In this document: in pieces, positions 17,808 through 25,131 of the stretch | Numbering within the stretch: position 1 is the first letter of the stretch | Layout of the letters: every line of letters starts with the position of its first letter | Assembly (NCBI RefSeq): GCF_052044135.1 | Contig: NZ_JBQDYF010000006.1 | Location: forward strand, 167,802 to 231,801 | Reading direction: 5' to 3' | Source of the DNA: Salinisphaera sp052044135 | GTDB taxonomy: Bacteria; Pseudomonadota; Gammaproteobacteria; Nevskiales; Salinisphaeraceae | Length of the DNA stretch: 64,000 bases | Program-made: the position numbers and the translations under genes | The notes under the pieces: generated by a model | Told to the model about the DNA's origin: nothing | Databases searched by the model: none | The model's input: the letters and a program-made list of their open reading frames with translations, nothing else

Positions 17808-19376
17808 TTATTCGGCCCGGGCGGCGGCCCGCTGCTGTCCCCAGCGGGACAGCAGATAGGACGGCACGATCACCGCCGCCAGCGCGACGGCGACCATGAG
17901 AAAACAATCCTGATAGGCATAGATGGTCGCCCAGGTGGCATCGACCCGGGACAGCATGTCGCTGGCGGCGGCCTGGCGGTAGACGTCCGATGTGCCGGTG
18001 CGATGGGCGATTTCGCCGTACTGGCGCATGGCTTCCATGGCCATCGGGTTGCCCGGTGTGAGGCCCTGATGGGTCAGCTGGGCGCTGTGCAGGGCGGTGC
18101 GACGGTCGATCATCGCCACCAGGGCGACGGTGCCGAACGCGCCGCCGAGTTGCAGCGCGAAATTGATGGCACCGGAGCCGTAGCCGATCAGCCGCGGCGG
18201 TAGCGAGCCGATCGAGCGCGACAGCGTCGGCGGCGGCACGGTGGCCATGCCGGTGGCAACCAGCGCCATCGACAGGCTCAGATAGAAATACGAGGTGTTC
18301 CAGTCGGACTGGGCGAAGCGCCAGGTGGCGAAGGCCGTGATAGTGAGCGCGGGCACGGTGATCCAGTGCGTGGGGATCCGGTCGCTGAACCGCCCCACCA
18401 GTGGCACCAGCACGGCCAGCACGAAGGTCGAGGGCACGAACAGCTCGCCCGAAGTGATCGGGCTGTAGCTCAGAATCGCGTCCATGAATTGCGGCAGCAG
18501 ATACATCACACCATAGAAGGCGCCGCCGAACAGGAACAGCACGATCGAACCGGCCAGGAATTCGCGTGTCTTGAAGATATCCAGATCGAGAATCGGGCGT
18601 TCCTGGCGCGGCTCCCACCACACGAAGAACACCGTGCCGACGATCGCGATCGCCTCCAGCCAATGGATCGTGGCATCGCCCCAGCCCCAGCGCTGGCCAT
18701 TGGCGATGGCGGCCAGTGCGGAGAAGATGGCGATGAACAGTACCGTGGCGCCGATCCAGTCCAGCTTGGGCTTGCGTCCACTCCCTTCGCGATCGGGCAG
18801 AAAGATCAACCCCATCAGGATCGCGGCCCCACACACCGGCAGCACGACGAAGAACACATAGCGCCAGTTGAAGTGATCGACCAGATAGCCGCCGACCACG
18901 CTGGCCAGCGTCAACGGCAGACCCAGGCTCATGCCGTAGATCGCGGTGGCCAGCCCGCGTTTTTCCGGCGGGTAGACCGCGAACAGGGCTTCCAGCGCGA
19001 CCGGCCGGATCACGCCGGTCATTGCGCCCTGGATCACGCGGGCGGCGATGATCATGCTCATGCCGGTGGCCCAGCCACCCATGAACGATGCGGCGATGAA
19101 TACCAGCAGCAGGCCGACATAGGTCTTGCGCTGGCCGAATGCCGCCATCAGCCACGGCGAGATCAGCAGGGTGACCGTCGTTGCCGCCAGAAATCCGGTC
19201 GACAACCATTGCACCTGCGACGCGCTCATGCCGAACGCCCCCTTGATGTAGGGCGTGGCGACATTGACGATCGTGATCGACATGCCGAGCGCAACGAGGC
19301 CGAGCAGCACCGTGAGGGTGACGTACAAGCGGTATTTCGGCCCGTAGCGCTCGAACATGGCCTCGACCTGGGTCAT
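17808..19376 (-). CDS. emrB: DHA2-family MFS multidrug transporter (EmrB)
   Basis: 522 residues with 14 predicted membrane segments, the DHA2 layout. Motif C-like glycines are seen in SLGLPLTLASVVGGYLVD, and the loop PEKRGLATAI is typical of EmrB/QacA members. A proton antiporter that with EmrA expels hydrophobic toxicants. No outer-membrane channel gene is adjacent. No local regulator is seen either, though the divergent gap to the lipoprotein gene holds a TGTA/TACA near-palindrome around 19410-19422. Confidence 0.92.
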   Translation of the reverse strand: MTQVEAMFERYGPKYRLYVTLTVLLGLVALGMSITIVNVATPYIKGAFGMSASQVQWLSTGFLAATTVTLLISPWLMAAFGQRKTYVGLLLVFIAASFMGGWATGMSMIIAARVIQGAMTGVIRPVALEALFAVYPPEKRGLATAIYGMSLGLPLTLASVVGGYLVDHFNWRYVFFVVLPVCGAAILMGLIFLPDREGSGRKPKLDWIGATVLFIAIFSALAAIANGQRWGWGDATIHWLEAIAIVGTVFFVWWEPRQERPILDLDIFKTREFLAGSIVLFLFGGAFYGVMYLLPQFMDAILSYSPITSGELFVPSTFVLAVLVPLVGRFSDRIPTHWITVPALTITAFATWRFAQSDWNTSYFYLSLSMALVATGMATVPPPTLSRSIGSLPPRLIGYGSGAINFALQLGGAFGTVALVAMIDRRTALHSAQLTHQGLTPGNPMAMEAMRQYGEIAHRTGTSDVYRQAAASDMLSRVDATWATIYAYQDCFLMVAVALAAVIVPSYLLSRWGQQRAAARAE

Positions 19377-19478
19377 GAGACTCCGAGCGGGAAAGAGTGG
19401 CAGGAAATATTGTGTAGTATACAGAAAGACGGGGGCGCATGCTTACCCATGCCGGTCCGGTTGGAACAGGAGCGAGCC

Positions 19479-20090
19479 GTGAAAAAACTGCGGAGGGCAA
19501 TAGCCGGCCTGCTGGCCGGCGTCGTGCTGACGGGGTTGGCTGGATGTGCGCATGCGCCGGCGAAGACCGGCCCGGGCGCGGCACGCTTCGACAGCGCGCG
19601 GTATGACGTGACGATGGTTTATCCGGCCACGCTCAAGGTTCGCCACGGATTCGCCAGTGGTTATTTCCTTCAGCAGCGCTGGAATCCGGATGCCGCCCAT
19701 GCCGTGTCCGGGCAGGGCTTGCTGACGCTGACGCTGCCGCAATCGAACAAGCTCACCACGGGCGAGCTGCGGCTCGGCGTCAGCGACGCGAGCCGGGCGT
19801 TGCACCATTGCGCGCTGCCCGACGACGGCAACGCGGGCGCGGTTTCACGAGTCGTGATTGACGGCGTGGCGTTCAAGCGCCGCGACACCGGCGATGCGGG
19901 CATGAACCATTACCTGATGCGGCACGCCTATCGCGGCGTCGCGCATGGCCATTGCTACGCCATCGATCTGATCGTGGATGGCACGAATCCTGGCGTCTAT
20001 CCCGGCAATCCCACTCCGCCGATGACGAAAAAGACAGCCTTCAAGCGCCTGACGTCGTTACTCGATGGCCTGACCTTCTCCCGCTCCTGA
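19479..20090 (+). CDS. Hypothetical lipoprotein
   Basis: 203 residues from GTG 19479, which follows AGGAG at ideal spacing; the upstream ATG at 19449 has no such site and would bury the signal peptide. Residues 1-20 form a lipoprotein signal with lipobox LAGC. The mature part has two further Cys (HHCALP, HGHCYA) that could pair. No family recognised. Divergent from emrB across 102 bases. Confidence 0.7.
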   Translation: MKKLRRAIAGLLAGVVLTGLAGCAHAPAKTGPGAARFDSARYDVTMVYPATLKVRHGFASGYFLQQRWNPDAAHAVSGQGLLTLTLPQSNKLTTGELRLGVSDASRALHHCALPDDGNAGAVSRVVIDGVAFKRRDTGDAGMNHYLMRHAYRGVAHGHCYAIDLIVDGTNPGVYPGNPTPPMTKKTAFKRLTSLLDGLTFSRS

Positions 20091-20148
20091 ACGCAGAAGA
20101 CCGCCGGTAGGCGGCGTTCGGTCCTATCCGCCGGGCGTGTCGTGCGGC

Positions 20149-20304
20149 TTATTGATCGCCGCTGGGCTTGTGCTTCTCGGCGCTATGTTGAATGCTTTGC
20201 CCCGCGTCCTTCATGTCGTGGCCGAAGCCCGCCATCGTGTTGCAGCCGGCCAGCCCGAAGGTGGCGGCGACGATGAGCAGCAAGCCGAATGTAATCTGTT
20301 TCAT
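20149..20304 (-). CDS. Entericidin-family small lipoprotein
   Basis: 51 residues: MKQITFGLLLIVAAT then lipobox GLAGC and the entericidin core NTMAGFGHDMKDAGQSIQHS. AAAGG precedes the ATG at 8 bases. Entericidins are small cell-envelope lipoproteins; in E. coli EcnA and EcnB form an antidote/toxin pair of bacteriolytic lipoproteins. Here only one gene is present, as in many non-enteric genomes where it is stress-induced. The gene is short enough to be missed by length filters. Confidence 0.88.
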   Translation of the reverse strand: MKQITFGLLLIVAATFGLAGCNTMAGFGHDMKDAGQSIQHSAEKHKPSGDQ

Positions 20305-20413
20305 GGCGTACCTTTGTTGAGTCATCTGGCTCTCGGCCCGGATGGTAACGCGCAGGGCATGATGCCCGAATTAGGCATGGCAATGCATGAACCGCGGCTG
20401 ACGAGCCCCGGCC

Positions 20414-20908
20414 TCAGGTGGCCGGGCGTGGCGGCAATGCACGATCCTGCAACACCCGGCGCAGCACGAAGCTTGAATGGACGCCGGACACGCCCGGTAT
20501 GCGTGTGATGTGCTGCAGCAGCAGGCGCTGATAATCGTCCATGTCGACCGCTGCGATACGCAGCAGATACTCGGCTTCCTGGCCGGTAATCAACAGGCAT
20601 TCCTGGACCTCGGGCAGCTCGGCGATGCGGGTCTCGAATTCCTCGAAGCGCTCCGGCGTGTGTTGGTCCATGCGGATCATCAGCACCACGTTGAGGCCGT
20701 AGCCGAGCTTGCGATCGTCGACCGTGGCGCGATAGCCGGTGACCAGCCCGGCCGCTTCCAGTGCACGCACCCGCCGCAGGCAGGGCGAGGGCGACAGATT
20801 CACGCGTTCCGCTAGGGCCTGATTGCTGATCCGGCCCTCGGTCTGAAGAATTTCCAGGATCCGGCGGTCGAAGCGGTCGGGGAATTCGCTGTTTCGGTTA
20901 TCGGCCAT
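20414..20908 (-). CDS. Lrp/AsnC-family transcriptional regulator
   Basis: 164 residues: HTH (LQTEGRISNQALAERVNLSP, then SPCLRRVRALEAAGLVTGYR) and RAM domain (ECLLITGQEAEYLLRIA). Divergent from leuA across 160 bases, so control of leucine synthesis by an Lrp-type sensor is plausible (inference). It is a distinct paralogue of the regulator at 14285-14737. Confidence 0.9.
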   Translation of the reverse strand: MADNRNSEFPDRFDRRILEILQTEGRISNQALAERVNLSPSPCLRRVRALEAAGLVTGYRATVDDRKLGYGLNVVLMIRMDQHTPERFEEFETRIAELPEVQECLLITGQEAEYLLRIAAVDMDDYQRLLLQHITRIPGVSGVHSSFVLRRVLQDRALPPRPAT

Positions 20909-21068
20909 GGCGGCGCAATTTTATTCTATATCAGTGTCCGATCTGGGAATAATCTACCTTTAACCGGTATGCGCGCGCCATAGTTGGCAATCATCTGCCG
21001 CGGCTGGGCGCGTATCATGAAGTCATCGTCGGCGGTTGCCGGCGTTCGTATTCGTCAGGAGTTTCGTC

Positions 21069-22763
21069 ATGTCCCGATTCGACCATCGCAAATACAAGCC
21101 GGCGCCGCGCGTGACCGGTTTCGATCGCACCTGGCCCGAGCGCGAGATCACCCGCGCGCCGATCTGGGTGAGCGAGGATCTCCGCGACGGCAATCAGGCG
21201 CTGCTCGAGCCGATGACGGTCGAGCAGAAACAGAAGCTGTGGAAGCTGCTGGTGGATATCGGCGTCAAGGAAATCATGGTCGGCTTTCCCTCGGCCAGCC
21301 AGCCGGACTACGACTTCGTGCGCTGGCTGATCGATGAAGACCAGATTCCCGAGGATGTCACCATCGCCGCGCTCACCCAGTGTCGCGACCACCTGATCGA
21401 CAAGACCTTCGAGTCGCTGGAAGGTGTGTCCAAGGCGATCATCCATCTCTACAACTCCACCTCGACCATCCAGCGCGAGCGCGTGTTCGAGATGGATCAG
21501 GACGGCATCATCGATATCGCCGTGGCGGGTGCGAAGCGCGTCAAGGCCAATGCGGAGGCGCGCCCCGGCGTGCACTGGCGGCTGGAATACTCGCCGGAGA
21601 GCTTCTCGCAGACCGAGGTCGATTTCTCGGTGCGCATCTGCGAGGCGGTGATGGATGTCTGGCAGCCCACGCCCGAGGACCGGATCATCTTCAATCTGCC
21701 GAACACGGTGGAGCAGGTCGGCCCGCATCATCATGCCGACCAGATCGAGTATTTCTGCCAGCACATCAGGGGCCGCGATTCGGTGATCGTATCCGTGCAC
21801 ACGCACAACGATCGCGGCGGCGCGCTGGCCGCGGCCGAGCTGGCGATGCTGGCGGGCGCGGAGCGCGTCGAGGGTTGCCTGCTGGGCAACGGCGAGCGGA
21901 CCGGCAACATGGATATCGTGGTCCTGGCGATGAATCTCTACGGCATGGGCGTGGATCCGGAGCTGGATCTGTCCAACCCGGACGAGATCATCAAGGTCGT
22001 GCACGAGTGCACCGGCATCCCCCTGCATCCGCGCCATCCCTGGGTGGGCGAGCTGGTCTATACCGCCTTCTCCGGCAGCCATCAGGATGCGATCCGCAAG
22101 TCGCTGCGCAAACAGGGCGACGACGAGCCCTGGCAGGTGGCGTATCTGCCGATCGACCCGCGCGACATCGGTCGCGACTACCAGGCTGTGATCCGTGTGA
22201 ACAGCCAGTCGGGCAAGGGCGGTATGGCCTTCCTGCTCGAGCGCGACTACGGCATCAACCTGCCGCGCTGGATGATGCTGGCGCTGGCCCCGCACGTGCA
22301 GCGCGAGAGCGAAAAAGTCACCGGCGAACTGGGCTCGGCCGCGATTCGTCGCCTGCTGTTCGAACATTTCGATCGCCAGCATCCGGTGTCCCTGGTGGAC
22401 TACAGCGTACGCCGTGTCGGTGAAGGCCAGAAGGTGTCGGTCACCCTGGCGCAGGCGGGTCGCCAGTTCACGATCGACGGCGCGGGCAACGGTCCGTTGT
22501 CGGCCTTCGTGCATGCCTGGAACGACTACACGGGCGACGATGTCGCCATCGCCGACTACGCTGAACATGCGCTGACCTCGGGCTCGGACGCGAACGCGAT
22601 CGCCTTCGTCCAGCTCAAGGCCGGCACCATCCGTATCCCGGCCGTGGCCGAAGATGCCGATACGCTGTCGGCCTCGATGAAGGCCATCATCAGCGCCATC
22701 AACCTCTCGCGCGAGGCCGACGAAACCGGTCAGCGAGGTGGTCTGGCGGCGCTGGCGAGCTAG
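21069..22763 (+). CDS. leuA: 2-isopropylmalate synthase
   Basis: 564 residues from ATG 21069 (MSRFDHRKY), preceded by AGGAG at 8 bases; this is the longer actinobacterial/gammaproteobacterial LeuA2 type. Catalytic signatures are DLRDGNQALLEP (metal Asp), the conserved HTHNDRGGALAAAE with both metal His, and GNGERTGNMDIV. The C-terminal ~120 residues form the LeuA allosteric domain, which binds leucine. It condenses acetyl-CoA with 2-oxoisovalerate, the first committed step of leucine synthesis. A strong terminator follows. Confidence 0.95.
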   Translation: MSRFDHRKYKPAPRVTGFDRTWPEREITRAPIWVSEDLRDGNQALLEPMTVEQKQKLWKLLVDIGVKEIMVGFPSASQPDYDFVRWLIDEDQIPEDVTIAALTQCRDHLIDKTFESLEGVSKAIIHLYNSTSTIQRERVFEMDQDGIIDIAVAGAKRVKANAEARPGVHWRLEYSPESFSQTEVDFSVRICEAVMDVWQPTPEDRIIFNLPNTVEQVGPHHHADQIEYFCQHIRGRDSVIVSVHTHNDRGGALAAAELAMLAGAERVEGCLLGNGERTGNMDIVVLAMNLYGMGVDPELDLSNPDEIIKVVHECTGIPLHPRHPWVGELVYTAFSGSHQDAIRKSLRKQGDDEPWQVAYLPIDPRDIGRDYQAVIRVNSQSGKGGMAFLLERDYGINLPRWMMLALAPHVQRESEKVTGELGSAAIRRLLFEHFDRQHPVSLVDYSVRRVGEGQKVSVTLAQAGRQFTIDGAGNGPLSAFVHAWNDYTGDDVAIADYAEHALTSGSDANAIAFVQLKAGTIRIPAVAEDADTLSASMKAIISAINLSREADETGQRGGLAALAS

Positions 22764-22786
22764 CGTTTCGCGCTCTACCTGGCGAG

Positions 22787-22816
22787 CCTCGGAGGTTTCT
22801 CCGGGGTTCTTTTTTT
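22787..22816 (+). terminator. Rho-independent terminator of leuA
   Basis: CCTCGGAG (22787-22794) pairs with CTCCGGGG (22799-22806) around a GTTT loop and is followed by TTCTTTTTTT. Starts 23 bases after the leuA stop. Confidence 0.88.
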
Positions 22817-22984
22817 AGGTTCTTCGCGGATTACGGCGGCCATTGCGCCCTGCGGGGCCCGAGCGTTCAAGCAGGTGTAGCTATGAGTCAGCAGTGCACT
22901 GGGCTGGCAACGCCGAACAGGCGCTCGGAAAGCCCCGCCCCGGGCGTCTTCGCCGATCTCCGGTTTCGCGCTGCAGCGCGAGTC

Positions 22985-23010
22985 ACTTCTCTTGTTTGCG
23001 CAAGAGAAGT
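22985..23010. repeat. 10-bp perfect stem-loop
   Basis: ACTTCTCTTG (22985-22994) and CAAGAGAAGT (23001-23010) pair perfectly around TTTGCG. It is followed by AACCAAGAGAAAAGCACC, a string I know as a recurrent intergenic sequence in gammaproteobacteria. Confidence 0.7.
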
Positions 23011-23030
23011 AACCAAGAGAAAAGCACCCG

Positions 23031-23168
23031 GCACGGCGCCGGCTTCGCCGGTTCACGTCGAGGCGTAGTGTCGGCGGGATGCGCCCAGAACTCACATCGC
23101 TTTGGCGATGCTCAAACAGGCTGGACGCACCGGCGCCGTGCGCCGGACACCCGCCGACACTACGCCTC
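23031..23168. repeat. Nested and crossing inverted-repeat element
   Basis: A 19-bp perfect arm pair lies at 23060-23078 and 23150-23168 (core GCGTAGTGTCGGCGGG). A second 12-bp pair, 23031-23042 with 23130-23141 (GCACGGCGCCGG), crosses the first. Inside are GCGCCCAG (23081) with near-complementary CTGGACGC (23121) and a central hairpin CATCGC-TTTG-GCGATG (23095-23110). The crossing pairs allow alternative folds. Confidence 0.75.
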
Positions 23169-23268
23169 GCCGTCGCCGCACAACGGGACTGAAATACAGA
23201 CACGGCATATCAGAGCTTGGCGTATTCCGTAAACCGTTGCATCGCGGCCCATCTATTAATCCGGCATC

Positions 23269-23296
23269 AAAACAGCTGACTTCATCAGCTGTTTTT
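23269..23296. repeat. 11-bp stem-loop with flanking A/T tracts (possible bidirectional terminator)
   Basis: AAAACAGCTGA (23269-23279) pairs perfectly with TCAGCTGTTTT (23285-23295) around a five-base loop. A- and T-runs on either side give terminator shape in both directions. Confidence 0.55.
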
Positions 23297-23493
23297 AACG
23301 CCTTCAAAAATAAAAGCCGGCGCCTGTCCGTCTTTTGTTTTCAAAGGCTTCGCGGCCGATGGCCGCGGCGAGCATGCGGTCGCATACGCGCGCTATTAAC
23401 CCGAAAAATCATCTATTTTTGTGCCGGGTTAATAACTATCGAGGCCAGCATCCGGCTCGCCTCGATCCCGCAAATACGCGAAGAGCCTTTTTT

Positions 23494-23527
23494 ATCCACA
23501 GATTCACACCGATTAACGCAGATTAGA
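23494..23527 (+). repeat. CAGATT-type short repeat, forward
   Basis: ATCCACAGATTCACACCGAT followed by TAACGCAGATTAGA: three GATT words spaced by about 11 bases. Confidence 0.6.
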
Positions 23528-23686
23528 AGGCTGCACTGATCGGGGACGAAGGCGCTGTGCAGGCGGCTCGGCCTTCCCCGGCCTTGGTGTCGCGAGATGA
23601 AGCTGGGCAGGTCGCAAAAACTGTATCGATAGGGAGCAGTGTATTTATTGGCTGCACGCGAACAGCCGGCGCCGTGATTCTCCGTC

Positions 23687-23718
23687 TTCATCTGCGTGAA
23701 TCTGCGTCGATCTGCGGA
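23687..23718 (-). repeat. CAGATT-type short repeat, reverse
   Basis: TTCATCTGCGTGAATCTGCG followed by TCGATCTGCGGA, the reverse orientation of the same family. A GACCGAAGCGCT word follows at about 23731. Confidence 0.6.
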
Positions 23719-23805
23719 CCCATGACTTCCGGACCGAAGCGCTCGCAGGGCAGTTGTCTCGCGGTGGCATGGTGCGTCTCGGAGCTTTATCCCGGGCTCT
23801 TTTTG

Positions 23806-23828
23806 TCCGCAGATCGACACAGATCGGA
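23806..23828 (+). repeat. CAGATT-type short repeat, forward
   Basis: TCCGCAGATCGACACAGATC followed by GGA, same family as 23494-23527 in the same orientation. Confidence 0.6.
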
Positions 23829-23877
23829 CGGCAGTGCTGATCGTGCGTGGAAACCCGTAGCGCCGTCATTCCTTGTC

Positions 23878-23910
23878 TTCAATCTGTTTGAATCGGTGTC
23901 AATCCGTGGA
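23878..23910 (-). repeat. CAGATT-type short repeat, reverse
   Basis: TTCAATCTGTTTGAATCGGT followed by GTCAATCCGTGGA, reverse orientation. It is followed by GGGAACGAAGCGCT, the same flank word seen after the copy at 23687. Confidence 0.6.
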
Positions 23911-23971
23911 TGAAAGCCTTCGGGAACGAAGCGCTAAGGCCGCAACGATTGGCGGGCCGCGTGGTGGCCGA

Positions 23972-24955
23972 TCAGCGCCCGAGATCGGCCGTGTTATAGC
24001 AGCTCGGCATGGTCTCGCCTTCGAGGCCAGCGATGAGGTTGTCCACCGCCAGCCGCGCCATGGCGTGTCGCGTTTCGGCGGTCGCGGAGCCGATGTGGGG
24101 CAGGGCGACGACATCGTTGCGGCCGATCAGCGGATGGCCGGGGCCGGCCGGTTCGTCCTGAAACACGTCCAGGCCGGCCGCGCGGATGCCGCCGGCGTCG
24201 AGTGCCGCGACCAGCGCGTTTTCATCCACCACCGAGCCACGGGCGATGTTGATGAAGATCGCGTGCGGCGCCATGCGTTCGAAGGCTTTTTCGTCGAACA
24301 TATGATGGGTTTCGTCGCTGCCCGGTACGACGGCGCAGACGAAGTCCGAGTTCGCCAGGAGGTCCTCGAATTCGACGTAGCGCAGGCCGATTTCAGCCTC
24401 GGCCTCGGGCTTGCGCGAGCGGTTGCTGTAGACCACGTCCATCTCGAAACCGAAGGCGGCACGCCGGGCAATGGCCTGGCCAATACGGCCCATGCCGACG
24501 ATGCCGAGACGCTTGTGGTGCACATTGACACCGAACTGATCGCGCCCGATCGGCGCCGTCCATTGCCCGGCGCGGACCCACTCGGCCAGCTCGACCACGC
24601 GGCGCGCGGTGGCCAGGATGAGTGTCATCGCCGTGTCGGCGGTGGTGTCGGTGAGTACGTCCGGCGTATGCCCCAGCGCGATACCCTGGTTCGATAGCGC
24701 GTCGACGTCGTATTTGTCGACCCCGACAGACACGCTGGAGAGCACCTTGAGCCGGCGCGCCTGATGGATGGTCGCGGCGGGCCAGCGCATGTTCACGCCG
24801 ATGGCGCCGCCGGCGGTGGCCAGCGCATCGTCGAATCCGGGCGCGGCCGCCGGGTCCTCGTAGTCGGAAAAGTCGGCCAGCTGGTAGCGTTCGGCCAGCC
24901 GGCTCTTCTGGTCTTCGGGCAGGCTGTCGGAGAAGATCAGAACGGTCTGCGTCAT
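23972..24955 (-). CDS. D-isomer-specific 2-hydroxyacid dehydrogenase (glyoxylate/hydroxypyruvate reductase type)
   Basis: 327 residues from ATG 24955. NAD(P) site GIVGMGRIGQAIARRA with the NRSRKPEAE loop that favours NADPH, then the catalytic Arg in NIARGSVVDE, Glu in DVFQDEPAGP and His in LPHIGSAT. It matches GhrB-type enzymes that reduce glyoxylate, hydroxypyruvate or 2-ketogluconate. No operon partner. Confidence 0.9.
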   Translation of the reverse strand: MTQTVLIFSDSLPEDQKSRLAERYQLADFSDYEDPAAAPGFDDALATAGGAIGVNMRWPAATIHQARRLKVLSSVSVGVDKYDVDALSNQGIALGHTPDVLTDTTADTAMTLILATARRVVELAEWVRAGQWTAPIGRDQFGVNVHHKRLGIVGMGRIGQAIARRAAFGFEMDVVYSNRSRKPEAEAEIGLRYVEFEDLLANSDFVCAVVPGSDETHHMFDEKAFERMAPHAIFINIARGSVVDENALVAALDAGGIRAAGLDVFQDEPAGPGHPLIGRNDVVALPHIGSATAETRHAMARLAVDNLIAGLEGETMPSCYNTADLGR

Positions 24956-25131
24956 GACAAGCAAGCGATGAATCCAGCCTGCAATCTAGCCCCTGGCGCG
25001 GTCGGGTCACAACACCGGGCGGCGCCGGGCCTATGCATCAATCCGGCATCGTGGCCGGCTTGGCACGGCTGTCGGCCCGTATATTGCTGTCAGCGCGGGC
25101 CCTATACATGCCGTAGTAGACCGGTCATCGG

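Larger units (their letters stand above)
22817..23971. other. 1.15-kb non-coding island of structured repeats
   Basis: No frame here has protein character. The segment holds several inverted repeats and oriented short repeats (listed separately). Composition drops from GC-rich to mixed towards the right. It lies between two convergent genes, a typical place for repeat accumulation. Confidence 0.6.

Noticed and set aside
16653..18203. 516-residue plus-strand frame
   Set aside because: Antisense to emrA and part of emrB; no recognisable protein.
18366..19478. Long N-terminal extension of the lipoprotein frame
   Set aside because: Antisense to emrB; the lipoprotein signal peptide and AGGAG place the start at 19479.
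17617..19584. 655-residue minus-strand frame overlapping emrAB
   Set aside because: Alternate frame of emrB; emrB in the other frame has 14 helices and family motifs.
21015..22568. 517-residue minus-strand frame
   Set aside because: Antisense to leuA.
22985..23910. CRISPR array
   Set aside because: Repeats alternate in orientation and differ in spacing and sequence; no cas gene is near.
22817..23971. Short open frames in the repeat island
   Set aside because: They track the inverted repeats rather than protein patterns; several readings give only low-complexity Arg/Ser/Pro strings.
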